In this document: piece by piece, positions 1-12,754 of the stretch | Position numbering within the stretch: the stretch's first letter is position 1 | Layout: each line of letters starts with the position of its first letter | Origin: Coptis chinensis | Lineage: Eukaryota; Streptophyta; Magnoliopsida; Ranunculales; Ranunculaceae | Length of the DNA: 64,000 bases | Direction: 5' to 3' | Assembly (NCBI GenBank): GCA_015680905.1 | Contig: CM027384.1 | Span: forward strand, 70,129,001-70,193,000 | Notes under the pieces: generated by a model | What the model was told of the DNA's origin: nothing | Database searches by the model: none | Seen by the model: the letters and a program-made list of their open reading frames with translations, nothing else | Program-made: the position numbers and the translations under genes

Positions 1-889
1 ATGACTTGATGGTCGGGCCGGCGCCCGACCCGCTCATGTAATAAGGGGCGGGCCTATAAGGGCCAATGCTAAAATTGTGAAGCCCTAACTCTCACATCAA
101 CCCTCTCTTTAGAGAATTGAAGGTCAGGCTAGAGGGTCAAGTTTGATTACTCTCTTAAACTCTTTATTTACAGTATAATCTTGCTAAATTGATTCGCGAT
201 AAATTAATTATCACGTTTAAATAATAGGTTTTCTCAATTTTGACTTTAGTTAATGTACTTAATTAATAATTTAGCTGAAATTTATAAGATAATAAAATTC
301 AAAAGTTTCGTTTTTAGGTTTGATGTGTCGATGTATTACATGAATCGATAAGAAATATATATGGGACCAAAAATATGATGTGGTGTTGTAGGCTGTAGAA
401 TAATTTGTGTTTGATTAGTTGAAGTTGATTAAAAACTTTATTACCATAGACCATTAATCATATCACATCACTCTAATATTTATATTTTATTCTTGTTTAT
501 ATATGGTGAAGTGACCAAAGTTCATATTTCGACAAAGAAACAATTTGTTATTTTGAACTAGATTTTTCATATAACGTTGGAGGAGCCTACACAAAGCATT
601 AACGTATGTAAAACATATTTTTTATTTTGCTATTTAATTTATACAATTATGTACTTTTTAATAAAATATAAATAAAATTACATATAAAAGTTGTGAGGGC
701 TTTAATGCGGGCCTTTGAGGGTCGGGCTGAGAGCCGCCCTCATGCTTTCACATCTAGGCCCTTACCTTCCCCTCAAAACGTGAGGGTCGGGCCGGGCCGG
801 GCTGGCCCTCAAATTGCATGAAAGCTTAAATTAGAGGGCTTTTTTGGCCCATGGGCCGGGTCAGGCTTGAGGGCCTTTTTATACCCCTA
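1..889. mobile_element. Partial hAT-like non-autonomous element (right end)
   Basis: GC-rich stretches with repeated GGGCCGG and GAGGGC motifs lie near both ends of this segment, with AT-rich sequence between. It stops at 881-889 with ATACCCCTA, the same 3' terminus as the TSD-supported hAT element at 20817-21721. The left end lies outside the window, so no TSD can be checked. No coding capacity is seen. Confidence 0.45.
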
Positions 890-992
890 AATGCACCCTC
901 ATTTTATTTTTCGGGTGAGTGACTCTCAAGGACAAAACGCGTGAAAAAGTAGCTCTCAACACAACCTTTTTTTTAATCACTCACAAGGACCA

Positions 993-1147
993 GGTAGATG
1001 AAAGGTTAAGTATACCCTTGACGCGAAATAAATTAAAAACAGCTCGGGTAGATGAAAGGTCAAGTATACCCTTGTCACGAAATAAAAAATGGCTTGGGTA
1101 GATGAAAGATCAAGTATACTCTTGACGCAAAATAATAAACGGCTCGG
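993..1147. repeat. Three-copy tandem repeat, unit about 50-54 bp
   Basis: Three consecutive units start with GGTAGATGAAAG near 993, 1047 and 1097. Each contains AAGTATACYCTTG and ends near GGCTCGG or GGCTTGG. The short ORF across it is a by-product of the repeat. Confidence 0.8.
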
Positions 1148-1165
1148 CCTAACCGAAACAACCCG

Positions 1166-1682
1166 GTGTATATAGTATAAACAATCATTATTGAGCTATA
1201 AACAATCATTGTTCATACCTCAACATAATGTATGATCAATAAGAACACCAATTGGTTGGAGTATGAACAATAATTGTTCATACCTATTTGGGGTATGAAC
1301 AATCACTGTTCATACCTCAAACATAAGTTATGAACAATCAATGTCCGTACCTATTTAGAGTATGAACAATCATTATTTATACCTCAATATGAGCTATGAA
1401 CAATCACTATTCATACTTCAACATGAACTATGCATAACCACTATTTATGCCTCAACATTAGCTAGCTATGAGCAATCATTGTTCATACCCCAATATAATG
1501 TATGATCAGTAAAAACACCTATTGCCGTATGAACATTGATTGTTCATACATATTCGGGGTATAAACAATCATTATTCATATATCAATATGAGCTATAAAC
1601 ACTCATCGTTCATATATACTTCAACATCAGCTATACACAATCACTATTCATTCCTCACACTAATATATGATTAGTAAGAACA
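1166..1682. repeat. Palindromic tandem array, left half
   Basis: About a dozen degenerate copies of the near-palindrome ATGAACAATCATTGTTCAT are separated by short spacers (CCTCAACAT, CCTATTTGGGGT). A longer spacer with TGTATGATCA recurs about 270 bp apart (near 1229 and 1499), which suggests a higher-order period. The array is cut at 1682 and continues at 22531, so a 20.8-kb insertion split it. Confidence 0.8.
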
Positions 1683-3079
1683 TGTCACACCCCAAATTTC
1701 CAGAATATTTAAAATAGAGAATTATCCAAGATATAATTATCTCAATCATCACCCTATTCAATCATCTGAAAACCTAAGATGAAACGAAACCCTAATAATA
1801 TATTATCAACCACGATATTAAAATCTGAGATCAAATTTAAAACCAAAAGGAACAATCCTTCAATCACATTATTAAACTATAAAGAAACTAACCAACTCTA
1901 TTACATCTGTCTCAAAAACAAAATCGTACACTTCAGAAAAACTTAAACCAGAAGACTCCAAGAGCAAATCCAAATCACGTGTCCGCATCCACTGCACTCC
2001 ACCATCTATGTTTCCAAAAAAACACCCACGTTGCAAAACAAAGCAAACATGGGTCAGCAAATTGAATTTGATGGTATGAGTAATACTAAAATAAAAACGA
2101 CATGTTCAATATTTCAAATAAAGGAATATACTATTACAATCATTTCAACTTGGAAGACAAGTTAGTTCCGTTTTCTCAAAACGGCATGTAGTTTCTTCCC
2201 AAGTAATATTTCACCCCCAATATACAATTCCAAAAATCTCATATAACAGTACTCATCATTCCCACTTTCCAAAATAACTCACAACATAAATACCCACTTC
2301 CATTCCACTTATTAAATGCACATATGATAACCTAATTAAATATGAGTTTGATATACCTTACCTTTAAACCAACACGTCGTCTTAGGGTAGGATATTTACG
2401 TCCCTGCATAAAAGATTAATAGATCCTACTCTCCTGCAAAACAGAGTTAGTCATCACAATAAAATGATTTATCTCAACCAGTCAAATTTCCATTCATAAT
2501 CAAGCTTCATTTAAGACATTTAAGTCTAATTGATACAACCTAGTTCGTCCCACATATTCAGGGAATACCACTTATCATAATACCTATATCAAGGGTAGTC
2601 ATTCACATGACATCATTACGTTATAAAGTCTCTGCGTGCATAACCATAGATCTCAGACTATCACAAGTCATTAATATTTTCGTAATAACATATCAAGTTA
2701 TAGTCATTTCGTAATCACATAAAAGATCACAAACATTCACTAATATTATTCACAGTCACACTTCATATCCATAACATCACACAAATTCACATATTTTTTG
2801 TTCATCCAATTCCACAATGTATCTTGCTTATTAATCACTTATTTACTGATCTCACATTTAGTTCCTACTCCACGATTTGCACTTCACACATTTGCCAAAT
2901 CACACATACCCGTGTGCCTCTCTCACACCGAGTACCACTACAAGACATATGTCCCAAGCAGGGATATCGCCTCCAGAAACATATTTACATCTTGCAAACT
3001 CATAACTTGTGAGTCACAGCCATCTCTAGGATTTCCATTCATATAATCACAGCCACTTATGGGCATTAAATATCTCAGG

Positions 3080-3335
3080 TCATTCATGGCACATTCAACG
3101 AATACCTTGGGTCATTCCCGCCACATACCTATCATACACTAACAAGTTATTCATGACACATTTAATGAATACCTTGGGTCATTCCCGCCACATTCAAGAA
3201 ATACCCATCATAACACTAACAGATTATTCATGACACATTCAATGAATACATTGGGTCATTCCTGCCACATTCAAGGAATACCCATCATAACACTAACATG
3301 TCATTCATGGCACATTCAATAAATACCTTCCTATC
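3080..3335. repeat. Tandem repeat of about 78 bp inside LTR-like element A
   Basis: Just over three units carry TTCATGRCACATT, AATACCTTGGGTCATTC and CCGCCACATTC, then ATCATAACACTAACA. The repeat ends just before the CACTA insertion. Confidence 0.75.
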
Positions 3336-3639
3336 ACATGACATCTTAAGTCATAATCACTATAAGAAAAATGATTTTTTTGCGACAGGTACAGGTTAGC
3401 TTTAGCCACGGTTAATGGCAGTGGCATAGTACTCATGGTCTTTGGCCGTGGCTAAATATTTTGGCAGCTGTGGCCAATTATTTGTGTTGTTTTGGTTTAG
3501 TGGGGTTTTTGGCCACGGTCATGTTCATTTCCTTATGAACCGTTGATAGAGATCTGTGATTTTATACCCGTTGATTTCATGAAAATTAGAGGAGCGCGAA
3601 ATGAAATGTGTGGTCATGAAATATTAGAGTCAGGATAAA

Positions 3640-3644
<5 letters not shown>

Positions 3645-3676
<32 letters not shown>
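3645..3676. repeat. (CT)n microsatellite
   Basis: About 16 CT units. The minus-strand ORF across it reads as repeated Arg-Glu and is not a gene. Confidence 0.95.
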
Positions 3677-3678
<2 letters not shown>

Positions 3679-3860
3679 AAGAAAACCCAAACTTCTTATT
3701 TGCCCCATATATTTCCAGGAAACCAAACTTCTTCTCCCTGTAAAATATCCCTTTTCGAGAAAAATGTCATCTATCTCCATGTAATTGTTCTTCCTCTTTC
3801 GCTTCTCACAATTATGCTTTTTTAGGGTTAGGGTTTACCAATTTTGGCTTTGAAAGGTTG

Positions 3861-3863
<3 letters not shown>

Positions 3864-3903
<40 letters not shown>
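3864..3903. repeat. (ATT)n microsatellite
   Basis: About 13 ATT units inside the left arm of the CACTA element. Confidence 0.95.
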
Positions 3904-3905
<2 letters not shown>

Positions 3906-3949
3906 ATTCAGTTTAAATAAAGTAATTTCAATCATTGTTTATGTTTGCC

Positions 3950-4340
3950 CAGAAAGAGAAAGCTCACCCAACAAGTGATTGCCCGCCCCAACAAATCCAC
4001 TTATTGATGTCGGTAGTGTAGTATAGGTGCCACAGAGATGACTAGACGAAAGCCTTTTTCAGTTTCAGTAAGAAATGGATCGCCTCCCCCTTTTCACTTC
4101 TTTTTATCCGGTATAGCGGTCGCTTCGGCGGCTTAGCTAAAAGCATGCTCACCCACCACCTATAGGCATAAAATCCTCATTCAATGACAACTTTTTTCTA
4201 TTATCAATAGACGGTTTCCCGATCAGTTCTTTCTTCTGGACAAAGAGGGAAGACGAAGCGATCCACATCCTATTCTTTTGATTTAAGTATTTTCGGTTGA
4301 GTCGAGTGGTGGGCAAAGATGAATCGTCGAGGTGATTTAT
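3950..4340. other. Possible mitochondrial-DNA-like segment (NUMT candidate)
   Basis: About 390 bp of unusually balanced composition with GC-rich words (GCGGTCGCTTCGGCGGC; GAGTCGAGTGGTGGGC). It is unlike the AT-rich sequence around it and resembles the texture of plant mitochondrial intergenic DNA. No gene is recognised. This is a compositional impression only. Confidence 0.3.
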
Positions 4341-4444
4341 CGTGTAATTTCATTATTTAATGTAAAAAGATCTGGATTTGTTTTCTTTTAATTCACATCG
4401 GTGTAACCAGTGGCTATCTCTAGACGCTTTCGAACAAGACTTAC

Positions 4445-7400
4445 TGTCACACCCCGAATTTCGACAGAATTCGGAAAAACAATATTTGTTCCCGACTCTT
4501 CGATCTTCGAGGTGTGACGCACTCTCAACTCCCAAAAACCCATAAACAATTTAAATATGTGGATAATTAAAAACCAATAAAAATTTTAACTTAAACAAAA
4601 GTCCTCTTCATTACAAAAATTTACAAATAATATTAGGTTACAAATCTCTTTTCAATAACTCTTTATTTAAATACAACTGAAAATATAAAACAACATTTGT
4701 CTCAACTAAAAATCTATTACACCTTAAGGAAAAACAAAACATATCCTGAATGCGACGCTAATGCAAACCACAATCAGCAACCAACCTTCTTCAACATGAA
4801 ACCTGTCAAGACTTATCAACTATGTTCATTTAATGAACACACCCAATAAGCAAACATGCAAATCGGGTCAGCATTATAAAAATGCTGGTGTGAGTAGCTC
4901 TAAAATACAACATATATTTATACATATATATAAGGCAGTTAGTTCCTCCACCGAGGCGCCTTAAATCCCAACAATTAATACGACATTCTTAACTACAATA
5001 AGTAAGGCAGGTAGTTCCTCCACTGAGGCGCCTTAACTTCCCATTAACCACACAACAAACCATACGCATAATAAAAGGCATTTAGTTCCTCCACGGAGCC
5101 TTTATGTTCTAACTAAACTAATAACCAGCCAAGAATATTCTATACTTACCGCATTTCATGCTCAATTACAGAGTGGGTCGTCTCTGCCCAAGTAATTAGT
5201 TTGACCCACACTTCTGCAAAACCATATACAGTCATCTATCTAAAGATACATCATTAACCAATACATTACCATAATTATATTAATTAAGGCTTTCTTTGTG
5301 TGTCCCTAAAATCACGTCGTATCTATGTCCTACCTAGTTTCCCTGGCTACCACAATTGCTTCCCAACGCCGAACATGTACATCCACATGCCTCCCCTCAC
5401 ATAATGAACCACTCCGTGCGTAACTACCCTGAGCGGGATGCCGCACACCAGGTAACCCTCACACGAAAGCCATTATGCAAGGACTGCCACTATTCGGCAT
5501 AAAATATCGCGCATCTCGTTCTAATTTTGCGAACGGAATAATCAAGCCACTATTCGGCTACGCCAGAGGGGCCATTCAGATTTACTGAAACGCCAGAAGG
5601 GCCAATCAAATTACTTTCACCCAAAGGGTCATTCAGATTCACTGAAACGCCAGAAGGGCCAATCATATCACATGAGTTGTGGTAGCTAGGTTCTAGGATT
5701 TTCGTTACGTAATTTATTCAAGTGTCATACATTTATGACTCATAATAATTCCACTATATCACGTGCAGGTCAAATACCTTATTGCACTAAGCCACAATAT
5801 TTAGAAAATATCTCAATTATATCTCATAACCACTTTCATTCTTTCACGTGCCAATATATTATTGCACTATGCCACACTCCCGTGGGAAATATCCACAAAT
5901 ACTCTACTACCTCCTAGTAGCATCTCACAGATAAAATAATGGAGCGTTTATACATTTATTTCTCCAAAACTATTGCAGTTAATATATATATCCCAACATA
6001 TTATATAATATCACAATTACTTCAAGCTTATCGCATAACATTTTTATAGCGTTTTAGGAATTATTATATCTCCTAAAGTTTCTATCTCATCACGTGTCAA
6101 AATATACACCATATCAACGTCAAATCTTTCTTAGATAATGACAACCAAATTATACAAGCTTCCACATTATTTTAGCATTAGATTTGTCCACACAATTTAC
6201 AACATAAAACGTAGCACAATTAAACAGTCCACAGTCCACAATCAAATCCCAAAAATCTAAAGTCCATGAATCTAAGTCCGTATGTAGTTTAATACTTATA
6301 AAAACATATATATCTAAGTCTTATTATCATAATTCCCCTCTTGTTACGTGCCAATATTTATATGTTTTACACACTACTTACGTCAAATCTTAATTAGATA
6401 ATGACAAACAAGGTTATACAATGTTTTATTACTACATTTGTCCATATACTTAAATATGTGAAAAACTGGAAAAACAACATTCCACAGTCAACGGTCAAAG
6501 TCAAAGTCAACACGTCATTGTCAAAGTCAAACTGTCATTTCCATGTTCACAGGTTCAGGGTCGTAGCCATGGTTCATGGCTAAGGGCAAAGGTGCATGGC
6601 TCATGGGCTCATGACTAAGGTAATGGCTAAGGTCATGGTTCGGACCCACTAGCCAAGCCCAAACCCAACCTTAGAACCCGAAAGTCTAAACGTTTAAAGA
6701 CCCAAATAGATCTATTTGAAGTTATATGGACCGGCCCAAAAACCAAAATTAGAAACTGGCTCAAAACACAAATGGGTTCGGCCCGGAGAATTAAACTGAA
6801 ACAGGCCCAACACTTAAACTAAAACTGGTCCACAAAAAAGGATTAATCCGGCCCAATAACTAACTAATGTTTAGGCCCAAAAACTTAAACTGAACTGGCC
6901 CACAACTTAATCTGGAACTGGCCCAACACACTAATAGATTTCGGCCCAAAACAAAACAAAATAGAATTGGCCCAAAGGAAAACCAACTAAGGCCCAACTA
7001 ACACAACTAAAACCGGGCCCAAAGAAACAAAATAAAACTGGCCCAACCAACTTAAACTTGCTAAGGCCCAAGGCCCAAGCCCCAACCCCCAACAGTTCAT
7101 CTTCTCCAGGCTTCTTCCTCCACCACCAGCCCCAAATTTCGGCCACCCCAATCTCCACTCCCACCCAAAAACAACCAACCGAAATTGGTTAGGGGGAAAA
7201 ACCCCACAACATTAACAAAACCGAAACCCTCAAATCATTCAATCCATATCTTCTTCAAAACTAGATCTAGAATTTTCCGACCGCCATTAATGGCTTCTAC
7301 AACCTCCGACAGTCCCCCACCAAATACTAACATTCAAACATACCTCAACAACCAACAAAATCAACCAAATCACAGTTTGAATTATGTTACTGGAGGACGT

Positions 7401-8157
7401 CTGGGCATGCCGCCATTAATGGACCTTTTAGCTTTCAATCAACACTCTCCATCACTCACTCAAGAATCTACAACCCATCATCAGTCCACAACCAAACAAA
7501 AACGACAATGACAGTTACATAAAATTTGGACAGGCGATTCCTTGGTGCCGCCATGAATACATTTACAGAGCTCCGACAGAGCTTCGACAGCACCATCCAC
7601 CGCTTCTAAACCCGACATCAACCAACGAGATTTAATATATAAATAGTGTTCAATAATCTACAACAGTTCCAACCCATATACAGACCAACGGTTTGTTTTG
7701 GCTCGCCGCCATTAACGGCCTCCAAGCTTAAGCTTCGACAGTTCAAATACAAATTTCCAATATTTAACGAAGTTTAATAATACGACAGGCACGACGTCTT
7801 TATTAGGCTGAAACCTTAGATAGAGAAATATGTACACGGAAAACTATAGATTCGGTGAAATAGCAAAAATAGCTACTCACCTTTATTAACAACTCCACAA
7901 ATCCCTAGTAGTACTCTGAATCGTTATGCTCCACCCTCCAGCAATCCAGCTTTTATCTCTGCCTCCATTTTTATTATTTTATTCTCTAAAAACCATATTC
8001 TCTAGAACAATGTGATTATATACTTGGGTTTGAAACCCAAGCCCAATACAAACTCGGGCCCAGAAACCAGGCCCACATATCTCAAATCCAATCCAACAGA
8101 TTTTATATAAATAATTAAATTAATTAATTAATAAATAATTACGTATTTTAAATTACA
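4445..8157. mobile_element. Solo LTR B (gypsy-type, about 3.7 kb)
   Basis: It starts TGTCACACCCCGAATTTC and ends ATTTTAAATTACA. The 5-bp TSD CTTAC is at 4440-4444 and 8158-8162. A second CTTAC with similar following sequence lies at about 8203, so the exact right edge is less certain. It aligns throughout with the reverse complement of LTR C (15393-18373). Shared landmarks are a block repeated three times with GGCGCCTTAA near 4930-5105, GCCAGAAGGGCCAATCA repeats near 5580-5670, and a TTTCTTAGATAATGAC word near 6128. No gag or pol is present, so it is a solo LTR. Confidence 0.75.
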
Positions 8158-8415
8158 CTTACTTCTTATTTTATATAAATAATTAAATTACGCTTACTTC
8201 TTATTTTTTTCTAGTCACTTGAATCTAATCGTCTACCACGGTCAAGGATTTTACAAGGTACCTTGTACGTAGTTAAGGTGAAGCTTTGTTTGGTGTTGAT
8301 CTAGATTAGACTGGGACAATCTTAGAAGGGAGTTGCTACGGGAGTGCCATGATACCCTTAGATTAAATTATGTGACAGAAGGCTCATCCAGGCCAACTCC
8401 TTACTTAGATTTCAG

Positions 8416-8603
8416 GGGGTTAAGGTAGTTTACTTGCTGGCTAATAAGTCAGGTAGCACCGGTCCATTGCTGGATCACTCAAATGCACTGAACGAGCGTT
8501 CCTTGTTCATTGGCTCAGGTACTCGCATATCTGACTACCTGGCAAATTATTGTGTGGAGGAATCAATATCTCGACATAAGCTTAATGCGATGATTAAAGC
8601 AAG
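8416..8603 (+). other. Exon-like open segment, unknown product
   Basis: Preceded by a polypyrimidine-poor but valid TTTCAG and followed by AAG|GTGAAT. The 188 bp are open in one frame (62 codons plus 2 bases) and include VVYLLANKSGSTGPLLDH and IGSGTRISDYLANYC. GC content is higher than the surroundings. No family is recognised. It may be the remains of a CACTA gene or a captured host exon. Confidence 0.35.
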
Positions 8604-9833
8604 GTGAATGCCACTGATGATAGATCTGGATTTAAGTCAAGAGCATAGTTTGGAGATCAAGAAGATAGAGGTGCATTTTTTTTTCCCATCTATTGTTTGG
8701 GCGTTGGTTTCGATTGTTATAAAAATAATGTCATTTAAATTAAATATTGTTATGTATCCTTCTAACTCCTTTAAATATTCTGGAAGTGAATCTTTTATGC
8801 ATTGTTGGTTTAACATTCTATCACATGTGTGCAAATATTTTCCTGTTTAGGCGTAAAGATAATAATGTCTAGATGTTTATTTGATATTCAACAACTACTA
8901 ATATACCATTGTGAACATAAATAATGCCTGAATTATTGTATGTATTGCTTGATGAAACCTCGCATGGTGGATCATGTTCTGTTGGACCTTCACATGATTA
9001 ATCTAAAATTTTCATCTTTTCCATTCTTTGAACAAATATAGAAGACTTCCATATGAAGGACTTCCATATGAGGTTGTTGTATGTGAGAATGGTTGTAGTA
9101 GTATATTAATATCCATATGTGTGTATGCGTTAGTATTTGTAAACTTATTATAAAATTGACAATTGAATTGCATGACATGTTATATGTGGTCAAGCAACAT
9201 CAGCCCGTAGCTTTTTCATTATTTCCTTTACATGTTTTTTTATGTATTCTTTAGACTTAAAATTTTGGGGGTTATATTTTTCATTGCTAGTAATATTTGC
9301 TTTACAATGGTATATTTTTTATTGCTAGAAATAGGTCCTTTTCATTGAAGACAAGTCTTACCATCTAGTGATTTTTAATTGCCAATGTCTTTGTATAAAT
9401 TGTTTAGAGGGGTCTAGCTAATTAAGTTTTGTAAACTAAAATGAATTCCTTAGAATGGGATATATAATATGTGTGGGTCATGTGGATGCGCAATCTTGAA
9501 CAAGTCTGTTATATGTGTTTTTCGGCTATGATACATGCCTATGGACATGTTTGACTATGACATCTCTTTTGCTATTTTGGAACTCGTTTCTATGTTGATG
9601 TCAAGCTACTACCATACTAGTATCATTTTATTTTCATTCTAAATCTTTATTTTGCTAATACTAAAGTATTGAATGTTTGCTTGGTCCGTACATGCTAGCC
9701 CTTTTTTTTACTCTGTACAAGTTAACTTTATGTTTGCATTGCCGGTCCCATGCCCAGAAAAAGAGGGAGGGAGAAGTGTTATATAATATTTTCTCTTTGT
9801 ATTTAATTATGTTTATTTTTCTCTTGGCTGCAG

Positions 9834-9935
9834 GGAAGAGCTACCAAGGGGTACAAGGGCATCCAATATACAAAGCATGACTTGCACTTAGACGTCGTGT
9901 CACTACAATTCTTGGATTATAGGTCTATGAACAAG
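9834..9935 (+). other. Exon-like open segment of exactly 34 codons
   Basis: Flanked by TTGGCTGCAG and AACAAG|GTAAGC, both good splice signals. The 102 bp are open in phase 0 and begin GRATKGYKGIQY, ending LDYRSMNK. The opening GRATKG with basic residues faintly recalls a stretch of CACTA-encoded proteins, but that similarity is weak. Confidence 0.4.
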
Positions 9936-11180
9936 GTAAGCCTGCAATAATGGTATGTGCATTGTAATGATAATAATAGGTGTAAGGAATTCCTTGATTA
10001 AGTACATAGCATTAGTGGTTGTTAGGTGCTAGGATGATTTCATGGCCTAATACTTGTATATTATTTTACGGGTGCTACCTCGGGATTGACTTCAAGTTTG
10101 GGGTTTACATGTGCAGGTGTGTGTACTTGTTATCAATATTTTGTACATATGCGTCGCTTGGTATATTTTTTACAGTATTTTATTAAACATTTTTCTGCTC
10201 ACAGTAACTTGGATTGGTTCTAGTTAGAGATTCTTAAGTTGCCTTAAGAATATTTGTTGTATTTTATTTCAAATTACTTGCCCAAGTTTTCTATTAGGAG
10301 ACATAAGTAAATAACTTATATTAATGTTTTATGGTCATCAATGCGAATGTCCAAGTCAGTAGATTATCCCTGTAAGCTAGTGAGACTTAATTCCAGTATG
10401 TTTAGAAAATTGGGAACCATTACACTAATTTTGTGCTTTATATATTGCTTGTTTCACCTAGTAGATCAGGTTTTTAATCCCAATAATGTTGATAAATATC
10501 AGGTTCTTCATATTGACGATCATCCTTGTTTGCACCTTTATGAGTAGGTCTTCCCATAAATTTGAATAGACCTAGTTAGCAAACCTGCAAAAGCTAGTGG
10601 TTCTTCTAAGGCTCAATGAGTTCATGGAAGTTCTTGCTTGCCTTTTCCCACTGTGCATGTCAGATACTTAATGAAGTATCAGTTGGATCCAAAAAACATA
10701 TGCTAGGTAGAACAAGTGATTTGTCTAAGCCTCTATTTTGTCAATGAGTAGTGTGGACTATACTAAAATACTTGAACTTTTTAAGTTTAGGCATGAAGGA
10801 TTTTGCTTATTTAATCATGTTTGAATGTTATATATGTCACGTGTGCTTAGGAGAATGAACTTTGCATTAATCTTAATAAGCAAAGTATAACTGCCGATCA
10901 TGTTTCAATGAAGGGATTGGGCCCAAAGCTACAAGTGTTCCAATTACAGATACTCCATTGACCATATCTCCTTTATGTATGATATCTTTCTTTGCTAGAT
11001 ATGTGAGCGGTGCTGAGTTGGTAAAAAATAGGAATTCAAATTCTGGAAAATAGTTGTTAATTTTGTGTGCGGGAAATTAGAATTATCTTTATAATCTCAT
11101 GTTTCTTTTGATACTTAGGATTAAAATGTTCACTTTAGGCCCAACTATCATTTTTGACGCAAGGTGAGTTTTTATAGTTT

Positions 11181-11214
<34 letters not shown>

Positions 11215-12309
11215 TGCCAATGTTAATTTCTGGGTTTCTTTATACTAAAAAAACAAATTGGAATTGGAGCTAGGGAGTTCTGCCAGTCAAACTCTTCATT
11301 CCTTTTTGAAGACTTGATGTCTATTTTACGATAATATATCGAAGTCAAACACCGATCTAGCTGTTTTCTAAAGGAGTCAATCTTGCTTTAGGTAAGTATT
11401 TATAACTCTTATATAAACCTTGAGTGTTGTTTGCAATTGAATTAATGTAAGTTTTGTAGCCTTTGTTTGGATGAAGTACACATACTAATGTCTACCACAC
11501 CCCCTCGTTTGGTATTTATTATTATAATAGAGTATGGTCCCCACACACACACACACAGAAGAACCCAGCAAATCATAAATTAGAATGACTTCTACTCTTC
11601 ATGATTATGGCTTTTATTATATCTCATTCAGATATTTACTCGCTCAAGTTGTTTGAAATATAAATGAAGAAAAGAAGTTAAAGTCAATGAGTGATTACGG
11701 TGTAGACATTGGCAGGGATTAATTAGAAGAACATTCTATATACGTTTACAACATGTAATGGTTAGTAGTTTCTCTTTAATTTGATTTTTGCTATATTAGA
11801 CGATTTTCAGTTCTGAGAGCATCTTTAGGAGAGACACTTTCCTAGCATCAAACACTAAATTTCCAACAATTTGGTGTTTTTTCATCTTCAGAAGAGTCAC
11901 ATGTTGATGAAAACACCAAACCAAACACCAAATCGGCCAAAATTTGGTTCCAGCTTTGGTGTTGTATCAAATCCCTCGCGCGGTTTTGGCAAAACCGCGT
12001 GGTTTTTCCAACACCGCATGGGCTTGGGCTGCTAAGTGGGCTTCTATGGTGCGGTTTTGCCAACACCGCCTAGGCTTGGGCTTCTATAGGCACAGTTTTA
12101 CAAACACCGCGTGCATTTTTTCTAAAAATTAGGAATTGTGCAATTGTATGGAGAAATTAGGAATTGTGCAATTGTATCTAAAAATGATAAAAATGATTAT
12201 GATTATGTATCCAAAATGATCCAAAACCTATGATTATGATTATGTATACAAAACAATAAAAATGATCCAATATCCAAAATGATCCAAAACCTATCATATT
12301 ACATAAAAT

Positions 12310-12688
12310 TTATTTAGCTTTCTTCTTACACCCCTTACCACTCGATGCCTCTCCTCTCCCTATTTGGATGTTCCAAAGTTGCTCCTCTAAGTTCCTAACC
12401 TAAGAGCCAAGATCTTCTCTGTCTGCACGAAGGTTAACTACCTCAGCCTGAAGTTCCTCATATCCCAGACGTTGTTGCGTATACACCAGCTGAATATCCT
12501 CATACGCTTTTCGAGTCTCGTCATACGCACATTGGGATTGCTGATATGTTTGAGAATATGCCTCCTCTCTTTCTTGGCTATAATGATACACGGCAGCCCT
12601 CATCCCATCAAACATACAAATCTGGTTCTCATATCTTTCCCGAACCTCAGCCTGAAAATCCAAGAAAATACATTGTGTGTGTGTATAT

Positions 12689-12754
<66 letters not shown>

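Larger units (their letters stand above)
8163..11816. other. CACTA interior, non-repeat stretch
   Basis: 3.65 kb of AT-rich sequence between LTR B and the PMD element. It contains two exon-like segments listed separately and a T homopolymer near 11185-11212. No transposase domain is recognised. A decayed or captured multi-exon gene is the best guess. Confidence 0.5.

Noticed and set aside
3586-3780. Minus ORF with a long Arg-Glu run
   Set aside because: It is the translation of the (CT)n microsatellite.
7185-7511. 108-codon plus ORF rich in Asn, Gln, Ser and Thr
   Set aside because: It lies inside LTR B, has low-complexity composition and no domain, and the matching region of LTR C is not open.
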